A DNA stretch of 64,000 nt from Dendrobium chrysotoxum (Eukaryota; Streptophyta; Magnoliopsida; Asparagales; Orchidaceae): NCBI GenBank assembly GCA_019925795.1, contig CM034297.1:50549941-50613940 (forward strand), read 5' to 3'. The position numbers were made by a program, and so were the translations under genes. Under the pieces are notes generated by a model. The model made no database searches. It was given only the letters and a program-made list of their open reading frames with translations, and had not been told where the DNA came from. Below are positions 1 through 10,794 of the stretch, one piece after another. How positions within the stretch are numbered: position 1 is the stretch's first letter; the number at the start of each line of letters is the position of its first letter.

Positions 1-641
1 GGCCTATATGAACCCAAGTTTAAACCAAGCAAGTTAGACAGTGGTTGTCCATTGGTGAATGTCAACGAATAATATTTTTAATTGATGATCTAAATATATT
101 ATGTCTTAGGCAATGATCATATGAATGTGTTATATAATACAAATCATAGTTCCCAAAGGTCAATTTTGTAAATTTAATCATAAAAAACTAATGACATCAT
201 TTTTACATGGATCGTTTCAATTCCTTAGAGAAGCATTTTTAGATGCAAGGAGGGGTCAATAGTTTCAAGAATCTTCTGAAAGGATATTAAAGTAACATGC
301 AAATGCCAATGTGATCAAAAGTCCTCAGTAAAATTCTCTAAGACTCGCACCATTTCATGAACAATTGCCTTCAAATGCTCCACTTGGGAGAAAATTTGAT
401 CATACAAAGATGACAATATATTATCACTAATTTCCATCCAGTTCCACATGGCACTTATTCATCACACATGATATTTAATTTTTTTGATGGCAAGGTTGGT
501 TGCTTTGTATATGATAACAGTAATAGTATCGGCTACCCTCGGTTGACAATTGGATGACACTTATTCTTTGTTCATTGACATGTTATTATCATGATAAATA
601 CATTGGGCATGCCATATACGAAGAAAATGACAGTATCATTG
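1..641. other. Unassigned AT-rich intergenic DNA
   Basis: I see no open frame with recognisable protein content, no RNA gene and no bounded repeat here. The sequence looks like ordinary plant intergenic DNA. Confidence 0.5.
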
Positions 642-717
642 TAACAGCTCAAACTTTTAACTGTTAAAATATTGTCTGTTTTGACCTAAGAGCCTCATGA
701 TTTTATTCTCTTGGTGT

Positions 718-808
718 AACTCCCCAGGAGGTCACCAATCTCAGGATTTCTCCAGGATGAGCACGCTTAACTATGGAGTTTCTTAATGAAATTCCAACTA
801 TTACACAA
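718..808 (-). mobile_element. 5S rRNA-like remnant of a Cassandra-type TRIM LTR
   Basis: Read on the minus strand this matches the internal half of plant 5S rRNA. On the plus strand the diagnostic blocks are CCCAGGAGGTCACC, then GAGCACGCTTAAC and TGGAGTTTCT, in the order and spacing of the 5S control region. Cassandra elements are short non-autonomous LTR retrotransposons whose LTR carries a 5S-derived pol III promoter. The upstream segment starting TGTAACAGCTC at 642, with ATATTGTCTGTTTTG, resembles such an LTR, but this resemblance is from memory. The 5S part is diverged and incomplete, so it is not a working 5S gene. No second LTR is visible. Confidence 0.6.
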
Positions 809-1734
809 AAAAACGCATTAACTTCTTTTATTTAAGGAGTTGAACAATCACATGCAATCACCTCAAGATTTGATGACATTGAAGACTACAACAAACAACA
901 CATAATAGCCTATGTTGATGCTTCTTGGATACATTTTATTTAAGCTATCTAGGGATGTTATAGGCCACACAATTGCATTCTTTTATATCATTTACAGTTG
1001 ATTTGTACAAGTATCAACTTAGGTGTCTCTATCATTGATTTTCCACCTTTCAATTGTGCAAAAGAGATCAGAACTTTTAATTTTAAATTATATGGCAAAT
1101 ATATTACTTGAAGGACATTTTATTAGTTGTGAAAAGAGGTAAAGCAATTAATTATGGTTGATAAATAAGAAAAAATTGTAGAATTATCAATTGGATGCCA
1201 AGGAGATTGGGCAGCTCTTTTTGTCAGCAAACAAGTAATGATATTAGTATCCCTCATGCACCTAAGTAAATGGGATCAAACTTACCGAGTCTTGGGTTTA
1301 ATAGGCTCAAGTTGACCTTTAGCAGCTTAACAGTCACTCGACTGTCACCGTCAAATCTTTCTCGTCAGTCACCATTAACAAATCATCACTGCCTAATCAA
1401 CATTGTCAAACCTATTATCACTCAGCCCCAAACGCATGAACTGACTGTCATATTTATTGTCATTTCTCCAAACTCTTATAATGCTGTCGTGCCTGTGTTA
1501 AGGGATGGGCAAATCTTTATAATTAATACTCATATAATGTGATTATTTCAGTTTCTCTTCTTTAAATTCTAAATGTATAAAATTTTATGTTATCCTTGTT
1601 CTTTAATTTATATATGTGCTAGATATTCGTGCAAAATTAGGACTCAAAACTCTACTACCACCGTGAATTTTTGAGCTTGTAATAATATCAAATTTAATAT
1701 AATTGAGAATGTTATAAATAATATTAAGTTTAAC
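809..1734. other. Unassigned intergenic DNA
   Basis: An open stretch at 1270-1542 encodes nothing I recognise and looks accidental. A short match near 1620-1665 (ATTCGTGCA...CTCTACTACC) resembles the end of the solo LTR at 49.2-50.5 kb, so part may be an old LTR relic. Confidence 0.4.
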
Positions 1735-2075
1735 TTAAATTAAAAATTTTTAATGTCATAATGAGATGTTATCATATTTTTATTTTATTTTATTTTTTAG
1801 GACTGGCTGAATGCTTACGCCTAGACGTGAAACTCAAGGCCAAACCCATATTGATTTGAACCAGAGTGCCCACCCTCAAAATTGAGTTTTTCTTATAGGA
1901 GAGGGCAATTTTGAAAATTTGAACTTAAATTTAAAATTGTTTAATGTTATATTGAGATGTTATCAGATTTTGATTTTATTTTATACTTTGGGATTGGCCG
2001 AATGCTTACAACTGGATGTGGACTTAGGGGTGGAACCACATTGAGCCAGAGGGCAATTTTGAAAATTTGATACAA
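1735..2075. repeat. Two-unit imperfect tandem repeat
   Basis: Unit 1 (about 1735-1925) and unit 2 (about 1926-2075) share, in order, AATGAGATGTTATCA-like, GGNNTGGCNGAATGCTTAC and GAGGGCAATTTTGAAAATTTGA blocks. Unit 2 lacks about 40 bases present in unit 1 (near 1869-1905). Origin unknown. Confidence 0.6.
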
Positions 2076-2089
2076 AATATTCCAACCTG

Positions 2090-2617
2090 GTGCAGTCCAA
2101 AAAATTCGGATTTGAGTTAATCAATATAATAAATTGGTTGAGTTCGAGTTAGACTTTCTGACTTGTTTACTAAAGTTGTCAAGTTCACACAGTTCATCAT
2201 GGTCTGTTAGTTGAGAGCTTAACTAAGAGGTTTCGAGTTCAAGTCTTGTGTATGCGATGTGTGTATGAGTCTGCCTTAATTGGCCTAAATGTCCAAAAAA
2301 AAAAGTTGTCATGTTCAACATGATCTGTGAACCCGCTTTTGACTTTAAAAATGATCCGTTTAATATTTTTTTCTTAAATTTTTTTACTTGTAGGTATAAT
2401 ATTCTTATCTTTTTATCAAATATCCTAAATTTTATAGTTAATAAGTCATACATTTTTTTAACCAAAATGGGTTAATAGGTTAGGTACGTGTCAATCTGAT
2501 TTCTAGCGGTTCGGTTCAGGTTTGTATTTTTGACCCTTTATTAAACGGGTCAGATTTGGGTATACTCGATTCAAATCAGACTCAAACTCAATCCGTCAAC
2601 CGATTTTGACACCCCTA
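2090..2617. mobile_element. Non-autonomous hAT-type element (left end unclear)
   Basis: The right end reads ...GATTTTGACACCCCTA, the same inverted terminus (TAGGGGTGTCAA on the other strand) as the hAT elements at 22,511-28,157 and 47,332-48,036. The body aligns with the element at 48,202-48,641: both share GAGTTCGA(G/A)TT, TTTCTGACTTGT, ATTTTTTTCTTAAATTTT, a stretch ending TTTTATAGTTAA, and a final MAATCNGNCTCA-type segment. The left terminus is not preserved or not recognised, so the start is approximate. A SINE interrupts it. Confidence 0.6.
2188..2301 (+). mobile_element. tRNA-derived SINE-like insertion
   Basis: The segment is flanked by AAAGTTGTCAAGTTCA (2172-2187) and AAAGTTGTCATGTTCA (2302-2317), a 16-bp direct repeat with one mismatch. 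It ends in a run of A. Inside lies GTTCAAGTC, which fits the pol III B-box consensus GWTCRANNC. The A box is weak. Small size, A tail, long TSD and B box together point to a SINE. I cannot assign a family. Confidence 0.55.
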
Positions 2618-2868
2618 CTATAGATGGACTTACCCGCACTTGAGTGGATCTCGCCGCATACGCGCAACCGCTCAATAAATGACGAAAATAAAACAAATTA
2701 AATGTTTTCAACAAGTGGGAACCATTAAAATTCATACTTATTGCTTTTATTTGATTGATTAGGACATCATGAAATGAGGTCATTAAGCTCTCCTCTCTTT
2801 TTAATGCGATTGGCTTACCCTTAACAATCGAATAATTAAAATCGCACTCACTTAAAGGGCAAATCAAC

Positions 2869-2876
2869 TATATAAA
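2869..2876 (+). promoter_or_regulatory. TATA box of MIR164
   Basis: TATATAAA lies about 115 bases upstream of the mature microRNA, at a position suited to a pol II start near 2900. Plant MIR genes are pol II units with ordinary TATA boxes. Confidence 0.6.
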
Positions 2877-2972
2877 CACCCCAAGTTAGAGCAAGCAAGA
2901 ACAGCTAATCTCTCCATTAATTCTGTCTATCTCCATTTTTGAGCTACCTGCTTCCAGGTTTTACACAGAAGA

Positions 2973-3413
2973 AGGCTGGATGGGCGAGATGGAGAAGCAG
3001 GGCACGTGCATTGCTATACAGAAATTCTATCTCTTTATCTTTTTTTTTATTAGTTTTGATTGATTTTGATTCAATTTCGATGATTTTTAGTTTGTTTTAA
3101 CTGAAATTATAACTTTTTTTCTTGTGCTGATATCGAGCAGATTTTTATAAGGAAAAAAATTATGTTAGAATTTCTGATAAATTTTTTATTAAGATCGTCT
3201 TTGAAATCCTTAGATCTATTTTGAGATGAGTGTAATATAAATTATAATATTTTATAATTTATATTGCACTCAAATTAAAGTAGACCGAAAGATTTTAATG
3301 TTTATTTTGATAATTTTTTATCAGAACTTTCTGAGATGATTTGTTTTCTTTATAAAACCTTGGGTTTTATAGCTGTACATGTGCCCGTCTTCTCCATCAT
3401 GCCCATTCCAGCC
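2973..3413 (+). ncRNA. MIR164: MIR164 microRNA precursor
   Basis: The 21 nt at 2990-3010 are identical to canonical plant miR164 (TGGAGAAGCAGG...CACGTGCA). The opposite arm at 3378-3398 (CATGTGCCCGTCTTCTCCAT plus C) pairs with it, leaving 2-nt 3' overhangs at both ends. Only two adjacent mismatches (guide positions 9-10) and one G:U wobble interrupt the duplex, as expected for miR164/miR164*. The stem continues below the duplex (GGCTGGA-TGGGC against GCCCATTCCAGCC). miR164 directs cleavage of mRNAs of NAC factors of the CUC1/CUC2, NAC1 and ORE1 groups, acting in organ boundaries, lateral roots and leaf ageing. The loop is long (about 367 nt) because of a foldback. The locus identity is very secure; processing efficiency with this loop is unknown. 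Confidence 0.93.
3143..3357. repeat. Foldback (MITE-like) inside the MIR164 loop
   Basis: The left arm from TTTTATAAGGAAAA (3143) through TTTCTGATAAA and GAGTGTAATATAAATTATAA is matched in reverse by the right arm ending TTTCTTTATAAAA (3357). Arms of about 100 bases meet at an AT-rich centre. It sits 133 bases from the miR164 arm but only about 20 from the star arm. This asymmetry suggests insertion rather than original stem. No clean TSD was found. Confidence 0.6.
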
Positions 3414-3460
3414 TAATTTGATTTATAGAAAGCAGGAGGAAGTTGGTATTTGGAAATTTG

Positions 3461-3652
3461 GGATCGATTTGGAATAACTGTGGCTTTTTATAAAGTTGAT
3501 TGTGAAGTTATTATGAGAAAAATTACTTTAGCGATTATGAACGTAAATAATATCTTTCACTGCAGAAATTTGTTAAAAATAAAAAGTGATAGTCAAACGA
3601 AATTGTGATAGTTATCTGAAAAAAAATAGCGAGAAAACTGTCCCAAACGGAC
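3461..3652. repeat. Diverged foldback, possible Tourist relative
   Basis: GGATCGATTTGGAATAACTG at the left is matched by ACTGTCCCAAACGGACC at the right in inverted orientation, with partial pairing inward. It resembles the Tourist-like family at 20,380, but the flanking TSD is not convincing. Confidence 0.35.
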
Positions 3653-3766
3653 CTTTCAGCTGCTAGTTGTGTCTATGCAAAGTGCAGCTTTAAGATTGTT
3701 GATGTTCTTCGTCTTCTTTATGATGAATTATTTGTTTAGGTGAAGCATTGAATTGAGTTTTATTTA

Positions 3767-3895
3767 AGCTTCGTTTGTAATGATTTTTTTAATGCTTTTT
3801 CAAATAACTTCTTAGCACAAAAATTTTTTGAACTAAAAATTTTATATTAAAATATTTTTTAAAAAAATAATAAGAAAGTTGCTCCAAACGAAGCC
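3767..3895. mobile_element. Tourist-like MITE (PIF/Harbinger type)
   Basis: Inverted ends AGCTTCGTTTG... and ...CCAAACGAAGCC are flanked on both sides by TTA (3764-3766 and 3896-3898). TTA/TAA is the TSD of PIF/Harbinger elements. The interior folds back and is AT-rich. It has no coding capacity. Confidence 0.6.
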
Positions 3896-3898
3896 TTA

Positions 3899-4713
3899 TT
3901 GTTTGTTGGTGATTTGATTTTGTTTAGTTGCTGTAGCTTCGTTTGTATTCTTTTTATGATGGGTTCATGGCTGAGGGTTTTCAGGGATATGGAGTTTTTG
4001 TATGGGATGTTTAGTAAGTTGTATTGAAATGACATTGTATTTATTTATGTACTTCTTTTGTGTTTAGTGTGAATAGAAAAACATGAAGTAATATACTAAT
4101 ATTTGAAGGGATTAGAAAATTCCAAAATCTATATTTTTTTCCTATTGGTGCTGCCTAAATCAGGTAATTTTCAAATATTGCATTGAGCCAGCTCGTGATA
4201 TTGTTGTCACCGCCCATGCACCGCTTTTCTCCGACACCTATCTATGTCGCTAGTGACAGTGCCATTTGCTATCACCTGCTTCTGCCACCCAGAATCACTT
4301 GCTTCCCACCGAAGTCATTGGTAACATTGACTTCTGTTATTGCCAGTCGCCATCACTATATGTGTCCATCTAATTTGCATTTCAATGTTGAATTTTTAAT
4401 GCATTTGATTGCATCATATTAAATATTATTTTTATGTTAGAAAAATATATGTATTTCAATTATTTTGTATTTTTAAAGTATATTCTTTTTTGAAAACATT
4501 CAATCCAATAGATGCATAAGCTGAGTTTGGATTATGCTGATGTGATGGAAACTAAATAAGAAATGAAAATGAAAAAAAAAAATTTAAATCAAAGATGAAC
4601 TGTTTATTAATGGACCCAAAAGGTTTTGTTAACATCAATCACATCATTTGTACTTTTTTTATCATGTAATAGTGTAGGCTCCACCGTTGCTCTAGTGAAA
4701 TATGGAATTTGAC
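3899..4713. other. Unassigned intergenic DNA
   Basis: The open stretch at 4183-4422 has no recognisable domain and no gene-like context. I see nothing else here. Confidence 0.4.
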
Positions 4714-6165
4714 TTTTTTTTTTTGGTAAAACCCTCGGTGGGGCTTTCGCATTGATACAGGTAAAAAGTACAAGTCCTTAAAGGATCCACAGCTCGCTAA
4801 AAATACAGCATTTGAAACAAAACCTAAGAGCTATCGATCCTACCTAATACATGAGGATAAAAAAGCAAAGGAAATCACATAATAGCAACAAAACAAAAGC
4901 AGACACACAAAACCTCCAAATTCAGCCTCCAGGGAAGTAATCCAAAGCACGGTCAAGCCACCAAAAGCAGCTCCAGCGATTCGGATCAGCTCAAATAAAG
5001 AAGCATCAACATGCAAACAGCACTAAAAGGAAAACAGGAAATGAAGGAACAAACCCACATCACCCGCATGAAGGAAAAACAACAGCCAACCAAAGTCACT
5101 ACCAACAAAAGCAGAGAAGTAAAGCAACAAACAAAAAGCCGCCAGAAGTTCAAAGAAATTGCCACCAACAAAACATCAAGAACTACTTTTTGTGTTTCTT
5201 TTTTCGGTGTTTACTGCCACGAGAAAAGGTTTTCTCCACAACTTTACAAACATCAATGCCATACAACTCCCTAAATGATTCCGCCTGATCATCACCAAGG
5301 TCATCAAATTCATCAACCATCTCACCAGTAGGTGATGGAGGCCGATCATGCCAAGCCAAAGGACCCATAGAACTAGTTCCTACATTAGAAGTAACACAAG
5401 TATTTAATTAATTAGGAGCCATAAATACAATCGGCACCTCTACAAGGTTCTCATAATGTAAAGAGCCCATATCAACAATCGAAATAGGCACGCCACCCGC
5501 AGTTCATAGGAGGGGAGAAATAGCTTCATCAACTTGTTCATGAGATGCCATAGCCCCAGGTGAATCAACGCACACAATCTGCTGACCCGAAACTTCACCA
5601 CATTCACCAACCTCCACCTCCTCAACAAGAGACAAAGCCAAGCCACAAAACCCAACTTCACTAGAATTATTTAACTGAACACAGTCGCTCAGCTTAGGGA
5701 CCACAATAGGAGAAATAAAGCCACCATCACACTGAAAAGCAACATCACTTAGTTCTAAATCATTCAAAGCCTCATGCCCCACCACATTAAGCAAAGGAGA
5801 CACAACATCAATATTACCATTATCACAAATTACATCATTATTCACCACCTCCTCATTATGATCCGCATCAACCAATTCATTGGTAGGATTCCCAATCACT
5901 GTAGCGTCAGCACCCTCCTGAACAGAAGGACCAACATCCACCTTGGAAACAAGATAGGACAAACCTCCTTAGAATGCCCTAACATTTTACAATGAAAACA
6001 ATACAATGGAAATTCTTCCATTTCAATCAATTGGATGTACCCCAAAGATTCGGAACCAAGCCAAACCTGAGAGGCATATCGTTTTGTAATATCAAGTTCC
6101 ACAAGAATTCGAGCAACAGACAGTTGAGTGCCATTCGTAGGGAACTTGACTTTATATGCCTCATA
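4714..6165 (-). pseudogene. 5'-truncated LINE with ORF1 (zinc-knuckle protein), no ORF2
   Basis: On the minus strand the frame begins near 6165 with a segment typical of plant L1-type ORF1 proteins (VARILVELDITK...VWLG). It runs into a CCHC zinc knuckle, CFHCKMLGHSKEVC (about 5955-6000). The frame then shifts near 5930 and continues through an acidic linker with in-frame stops at 5504 and near 5408. It ends in a basic tail, RGSKHRKKKHKK, with its stop at 5183. About 470 bases of 3' UTR follow, and a run of T on the plus strand (4714-4724) is the poly(A) tail. ORF1 of LINEs binds RNA. No endonuclease/RT frame follows, as in the related element at 33.7-46.2 kb. The 5' half is missing. I found no convincing TSD. 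Confidence 0.7.
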
Positions 6166-6571
6166 ATAGTTATAATTGGAGGCATAACCATTGTTTATTT
6201 TTTTGAGGAATATGTCTGAAAGTTCATTTCAAATTAAAATACTCTCTATATTGACCACTATGTATTTAAAGTTTCTTGTGAACAATAATGATTTCAAAAA
6301 ATTTCGAACAAGGTTGGAATCCTTTGGGGGAAATTCAAACCTTGCTCAAACCCTATTAAATCATGTGCTAACCCTATTTGGACATTATTCAAATAGAGTT
6401 CGATTATGACTCGAATAGGGTTAGAACATCATTTGAAAAGAATTAGAAATTTGTTGGAATAACGTTTTAATGAAGTTCAAACCGGATTTATATATAGTAG
6501 ATATAATAATGTGCATTTTGATAGCTTCAGTAGACCACAGTAAAATGTTGATTATAAAGTAAATATAATAG
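6166..6571. other. Intergenic DNA with small inverted repeats
   Basis: CTAACCCTATT and AATAGGGTTAG face each other (about 6369-6424). Apart from this I see nothing gene-like. The Tat element begins at 6572. Confidence 0.4.
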
Positions 6572-7624
6572 TGTTGCGGACTCAAATATACGCGGCGATA
6601 AAGTTTAATTTTTCCGTCTCAGCGTTGTACGTATATCCAGCACACAAACAGAAGAATGAAAGAACACCAGAATTTTTACGTGGAAAACCCTGGAAAGGGA
6701 AAAAACCACGGGGCCACGCCCAGTTGAAAGAGTTCCACTAGTGTTGTTTGAAATACATGAAGCTGATTCTCCCTTTAAATTCAGGACGATTAGATTACAA
6801 TGAGCATCAGTTACAAGGACAAGCGGAGTTCCGACGTCACTCGGGTGTCGAGCAGAATTCCGGCGTCACTTGGAAAGAAGTCCGGCGTCACTCGGGCGTC
6901 AGGTAGAATTCTGGCGTTGCTTGGAAAGAAGTCCGGCGTCACTCGGGCGTCGGGTAGAATTCTGGCGTTGGGCAGAATTCTGATGTTTCTCCCGTGTCGG
7001 GCAGAGCTCCGGCGTCCCTCGAGTGACCGGCAGTGCTTCGGTGGTGTTCCGGCGGAGTTCCGGCGGTGGTCGAGGAGGAGTTATTCCCTCCTAGACTTCT
7101 CTTCTCTTCTTCTTCTCTTCTTGGCTTGGGTCCCTTTCTTAAGAGAAATGAGGGGCTATTTATAGTTTTTCTGGAGTGGCATAGCCCGTAAATAGATGAG
7201 GGATCAGGGGCAAATAAGGAGTGATCCGGATGAACGGCCGATATTGAATCCCTTGATCGTGAACAGTTTATCAAGCATTTGAAGGTCTTAATGATATCAG
7301 AACTCTACGATCTTGGGCTCGTCGGATTTGTCTCGTCAAGCCGCTCGATTCGACTATAAGCTCATCAAAATTGGAGACCGTTTGGTAACTCAAATAGCTG
7401 TTTGAAGCTTCCAACAGCGCTTCGGGTACTTGATTTGGACTCGCTTGGGCTCGGATTGAGTCAAATTTGGTGTTGTTGGATTCGTATTTCCGAGACGCTC
7501 AGTTCGACTATAAGCTTGCTGAAATCGGGGTTTAAATGGTCTCCAAAATAATTTTTGAAGTTTCCAACTTGAGATTTTCCTCGAGATTCGTGCCCGATCA
7601 AGATGATTTTTTAGCGATATATCA
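6572..7624 (-). repeat. 3' LTR of the Tat element
   Basis: Begins TGTTGCGGACTC and ends GCGATATATCA. It contains 2.3 copies of a ~55-bp direct repeat (about 6855-6975; core GGAAAGAAGTCCGGCGTCAC). It differs from its partner by compensating small indels, so both are exactly 1,053 bp. Confidence 0.95.
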
Positions 7625-7643
7625 GTTGCCCCCCTTTTTTCGG
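7625..7643 (-). promoter_or_regulatory. Polypurine tract of the Tat element
   Basis: On the minus strand CCGAAAAAAGGGGGGCAAC directly abuts the LTR start TGATATATCGC. Such a tract primes plus-strand cDNA synthesis. Confidence 0.85.
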
Positions 7644-8139
7644 ATGTCGAAGCTCCACGAGTCCGAAAATATTTGTTCCGGCATTTTACATTGGCCGAAT
7701 CGCAAAAAATTGCATTCTAAAAATTAAATGTTTGCTCGAACTCAACCATAGAGGTCCCGTTGAGCTCCAAAAGCGTCAAAATTGAGTCCGGAACGTCGAA
7801 AAACGTGTCCGGGGACCCCAAAAACGTCGAATTTGGACCGTCCGGACCCGAAATCGGAGCCCGGGAAACGTGTCCTGCGGCGGCGCCCGCGCCAACGGGC
7901 GCGTCCGCGCGCGGAACCGCGCGGTTATAACGGCGCAGGCGCGGTTATTTTTAAAAAAAATAAATTTTTTTTAAATTGTGGGGCCCACATGGGATTAAAA
8001 AATCCGAAAAAATCCCAAAAAAATTCCAAAAAATTCCGAAAAATTCAGGAAAATTCGAAATTTCTTCTAGAAGCCCTCTCCCTCCAATTTTTAAATATTT
8101 TCCCCCCTTTTTCTTCAATAACTCCCTCTCTTTTCATCC

Positions 8140-8147
8140 TATAAATA
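8140..8147 (+). promoter_or_regulatory. TATA box for the Tat antisense gene
   Basis: TATAAATA followed by a pyrimidine-rich leader lies 270 bases upstream of the antisense gene's ATG. The corresponding leader of the diverged copy (minus strand, 47013-47020) also has TATAAATA. A very GC-rich segment at 7860-7945 precedes it. Between TATA and ATG two ~60-base imperfect repeats (about 8215-8275 and 8341-8403) share GGCTTTCCGC and GTAGGTGACTTTCCCTACTT. Confidence 0.6.
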
Positions 8148-8416
8148 GACCCCCTAGGGTAGGGGTCAAAATGCTCCTCTCTTCCTTCTTTCCTTGCTTT
8201 CTAGTTTTTGGCATTCTGAGGCTTTCCGCCGTTTTTAAGTAGGTGACTTTCCCTACTTGATTCGGCGCCCCTCCTTTTGCGCAGAAGTTAGCGGCTTTCC
8301 CCCTTTCTTCCTCTGCTTTTCCTCCCTTTTTCTTCCTACTTTGGAGGCTTTCCGCAGTCCTTCGTAGGTGACTTTCCCTACTTAGATTTACGCCCCTCTT
8401 TAGTAAAGGAAGCAAA

Positions 8417-10080
8417 ATGGGTGATCCTGCCTCCTCAGAAAACCCTTCAGGAGACCGTCCTGCGCAACGATCTGAAGTTCCAAAGAGGACCCAAAAGGCG
8501 CCGAAGGCTGACGATGTGATTTCCACCGTCACTAAGGACTCTTTCATTTCATTTAGAAAAAAATTTCATTTTCCTAATGATTTGGTGATGAAGGTGCCAG
8601 CCAGAACCGATCGCGCCTGCTTCCCTCCCCCGGGATATGTGACGGTGTATGAATTTAGTCTGCGAGCGGGACTACGATTTCCTCCTTCTTCCGAACTGAT
8701 CGACATTCTGACGATTTATGGGGTATGCTTGTCTCAATTTTCCTACAGAGCAATGTCGATCGTGATGGGCCTTATCGTGCTTTTCAGAGACCGTGGAGTG
8801 GTACTTTCCTCAGAGTGCCTTTCTCGGATGGGGCGTCTCTTTAGCGATGCGCAGGGACGTATTTATTTCAGGTCCAAGTGGTTGTACATCCGCACTCGTG
8901 ACCCCTCGAAAGGTTGGATCAGCAACTTCTTTTATGTGCAGAATGATTGGGGTCTTTAAGAGAAATGGGGGAAGTTGAAAGAGCTACCTGTCCCCCTTCA
9001 CATTGGAGCAGAAGATTTACTGAGGATACTCAAACTCCCTGATTTAGATGTTCTACACTACGAGGTGCGTTACTTGAGTAGATATATAGATGAGGAGTAC
9101 TTGTTCAAGGTCGGATTATCTACTCAAGCAGGGAGATCACATGCTCAAATGTTGAAGAAGTCTGCTAGAGTTCCAGAAGTGGTTCCCCAAAAGAACCACT
9201 CCAAGCGACCAGGGAGCGAGGAAGGTTTGCAGACATCGAGGAAGAAGAGGGCAGATGAGGTTTTGACAGTTGTTGGCAAAGGTCCCCGAGCTTCTCCATC
9301 AAAGTCATACATTCCAGAAGATGTGTTGAACCATCAGTGCATCGGCCGCCGACGGGCTAAGGAGTTGGTGAGTTCTCCTTTACTTCTTCTCCTTTTTTAC
9401 CTTTCTTAAGGAATATATTTCTGATATTTTTCTTGCCTCAGTATTCTGATTTCAAGCTTGAGATAACCAAGACTCTGAACGTTTAGAACAAAGAGTTTGT
9501 GAAGGTTAAATACCTTCAGGGAGAGTACAAGAAGAAATATGATAGTAAAGTGAAGGAGATGAAGGTGGTGGAGGATCAGCTTGAGGGGTGTAGAACTGAG
9601 TTGGCGAACAAGATCACTTCTGTCTCTTCTCAGAATGAACGGATGGATCATCTGCATATAGATTTGGTGGAGGCACAAGCGACGATCAAGCAGCAGGAAA
9701 AGGCTCAGCAAGTCCTTGAGGCTGAGAATAAGAGGCTTCAGAGTGTACTGTTCGAGAAGGAGGCCCAGCAGTTGCCGTCAGCAGTTATTGAAGAGTTCAA
9801 GAAATCTTATGCTTTCAAGATCATTATTGAGGACCACATTCAGGAGGCTCGCAGTCATATTTATGATGTGGAGGTGAAGGCCTTGGAGGCAGAGTGCGCA
9901 GAGGATGGCTTCATCAGGGGCTTCATGAAGGGTGTACGGACAGTACATCGCAAGACTGGCACGGAGATCGAGGGGTTGACTCCTAGCCAGGCTTCTGGTG
10001 ATGCTTCTTCAGACTCTGGTGGTGAAGAGCTGGAGAGTGAGTTGCAGCGAGCTTTTTTCCTTAGAGGAGGACGAGGATGA
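8417..10080 (+). pseudogene. Spliced antisense gene of the Tat element (putative gypsy-type transposon protein, PF04195-like)
   Basis: Exon 1 is 8417-9367, the intron 9368-9441 (GTGAGT...TTGCCTCAG, phase 0) and exon 2 9442-10080, about 530 codons. Residues about 40-180 match the plant 'putative gypsy type transposon' family (FPPPGYVTVYEFSLRAGLRF, SYRAMSIVMGLIVLFRDRG). The C-terminal half is a long coiled coil ending in an acidic tail. In-frame stops occur at 8957 (TAA) and 9484 (TAG). A one-base slip in the T run near 10054 probably displaced the end: another frame reads an acidic tail ending DDVQIL, stop at 10096. The gene faces gag-pol and has its own TATA box. Its function is unknown. A diverged copy at 33.1-46.7 kb keeps the intron position, supporting the model. 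Confidence 0.8.
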
Positions 10081-10322
10081 CGTTCAGATTCTGTAGGATG
10101 TTTTGTATCACTTTAATTTTTTTCTAGTGATTGTATATATGCTCGATCTTGATGTTTCTATCTGGTGTACTTGATGTTCAGTGATATATAAAGATGTTGT
10201 TGATGTTCTTTTTTTTTTCACATGTAAATGAAATTCACTTAGTTTTACTTCAGTTTGGATGAGAGTATTCTAATGAGTTCTTTTTGATTTGAGCAAATGT
10301 GAGACATCTCTTTCTTTAAAAA

Positions 10323-10560
10323 TTTTGACCTATTCGGGGTTATTAGTGAAAGCATTTGCTTGATACCCTTAACCTGTCCGGAAAAAGGTCAGATCAAGTC
10401 CTTTTGGGATCAAATGATTTTAAGATCAAGATATCCTCCTAGGATATTTGACCTATCTGAGGTTGTTTAGTCAAAGCCTTTACTTGATGATATTAACCTG
10501 TGCGGAAGAGGTCGGATCAAATCCCCCTGGGATTGATCATTCAGTGATTGAGATACAATA
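10323..10560. repeat. Two-unit tandem repeat between antisense gene and pol
   Basis: Units of about 120 bases at ~10323-10442 and ~10445-10560 share TTTGACCTAT, AAAGC.TTT.CTTGAT, TTAACCTGT.CGGAA and GGTC.GATCAA. They lie in the convergent gap between the two oppositely oriented genes. Their function is unknown. Confidence 0.6.
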
Positions 10561-10794
10561 TAGATTGTGTACTTCTCGAATCATAGAAAAAGAGTTTTGA
10601 GAGAAGAAACAATAGTACGACAAAGTGAATATCATATTGCTCTGTAATATGAGATAGCAGTTCCCTAGAATAACTTAGGGATACAAGAGAAAAGTTCTTC
10701 TATAATCAACACACAAGAGACGTACGAAAAACTTTATAACACGACTACAGGAGAAGGTTAAACATAACACATAGACAGATAGCAGTATCAACTC

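Noticed and set aside
718..808. A functional 5S rRNA gene
   Set aside because: The 5S similarity is partial and diverged, single-copy here and in an LTR-like context.
4183..4422. 79-codon plus-strand frame
   Set aside because: No domain, no promoter or splice context; typical of chance open frames in AT-rich DNA.
8134..8547. 137-codon minus-strand frame
   Set aside because: It is antisense to the leader and start of the Tat plus-strand gene and has no recognisable content.
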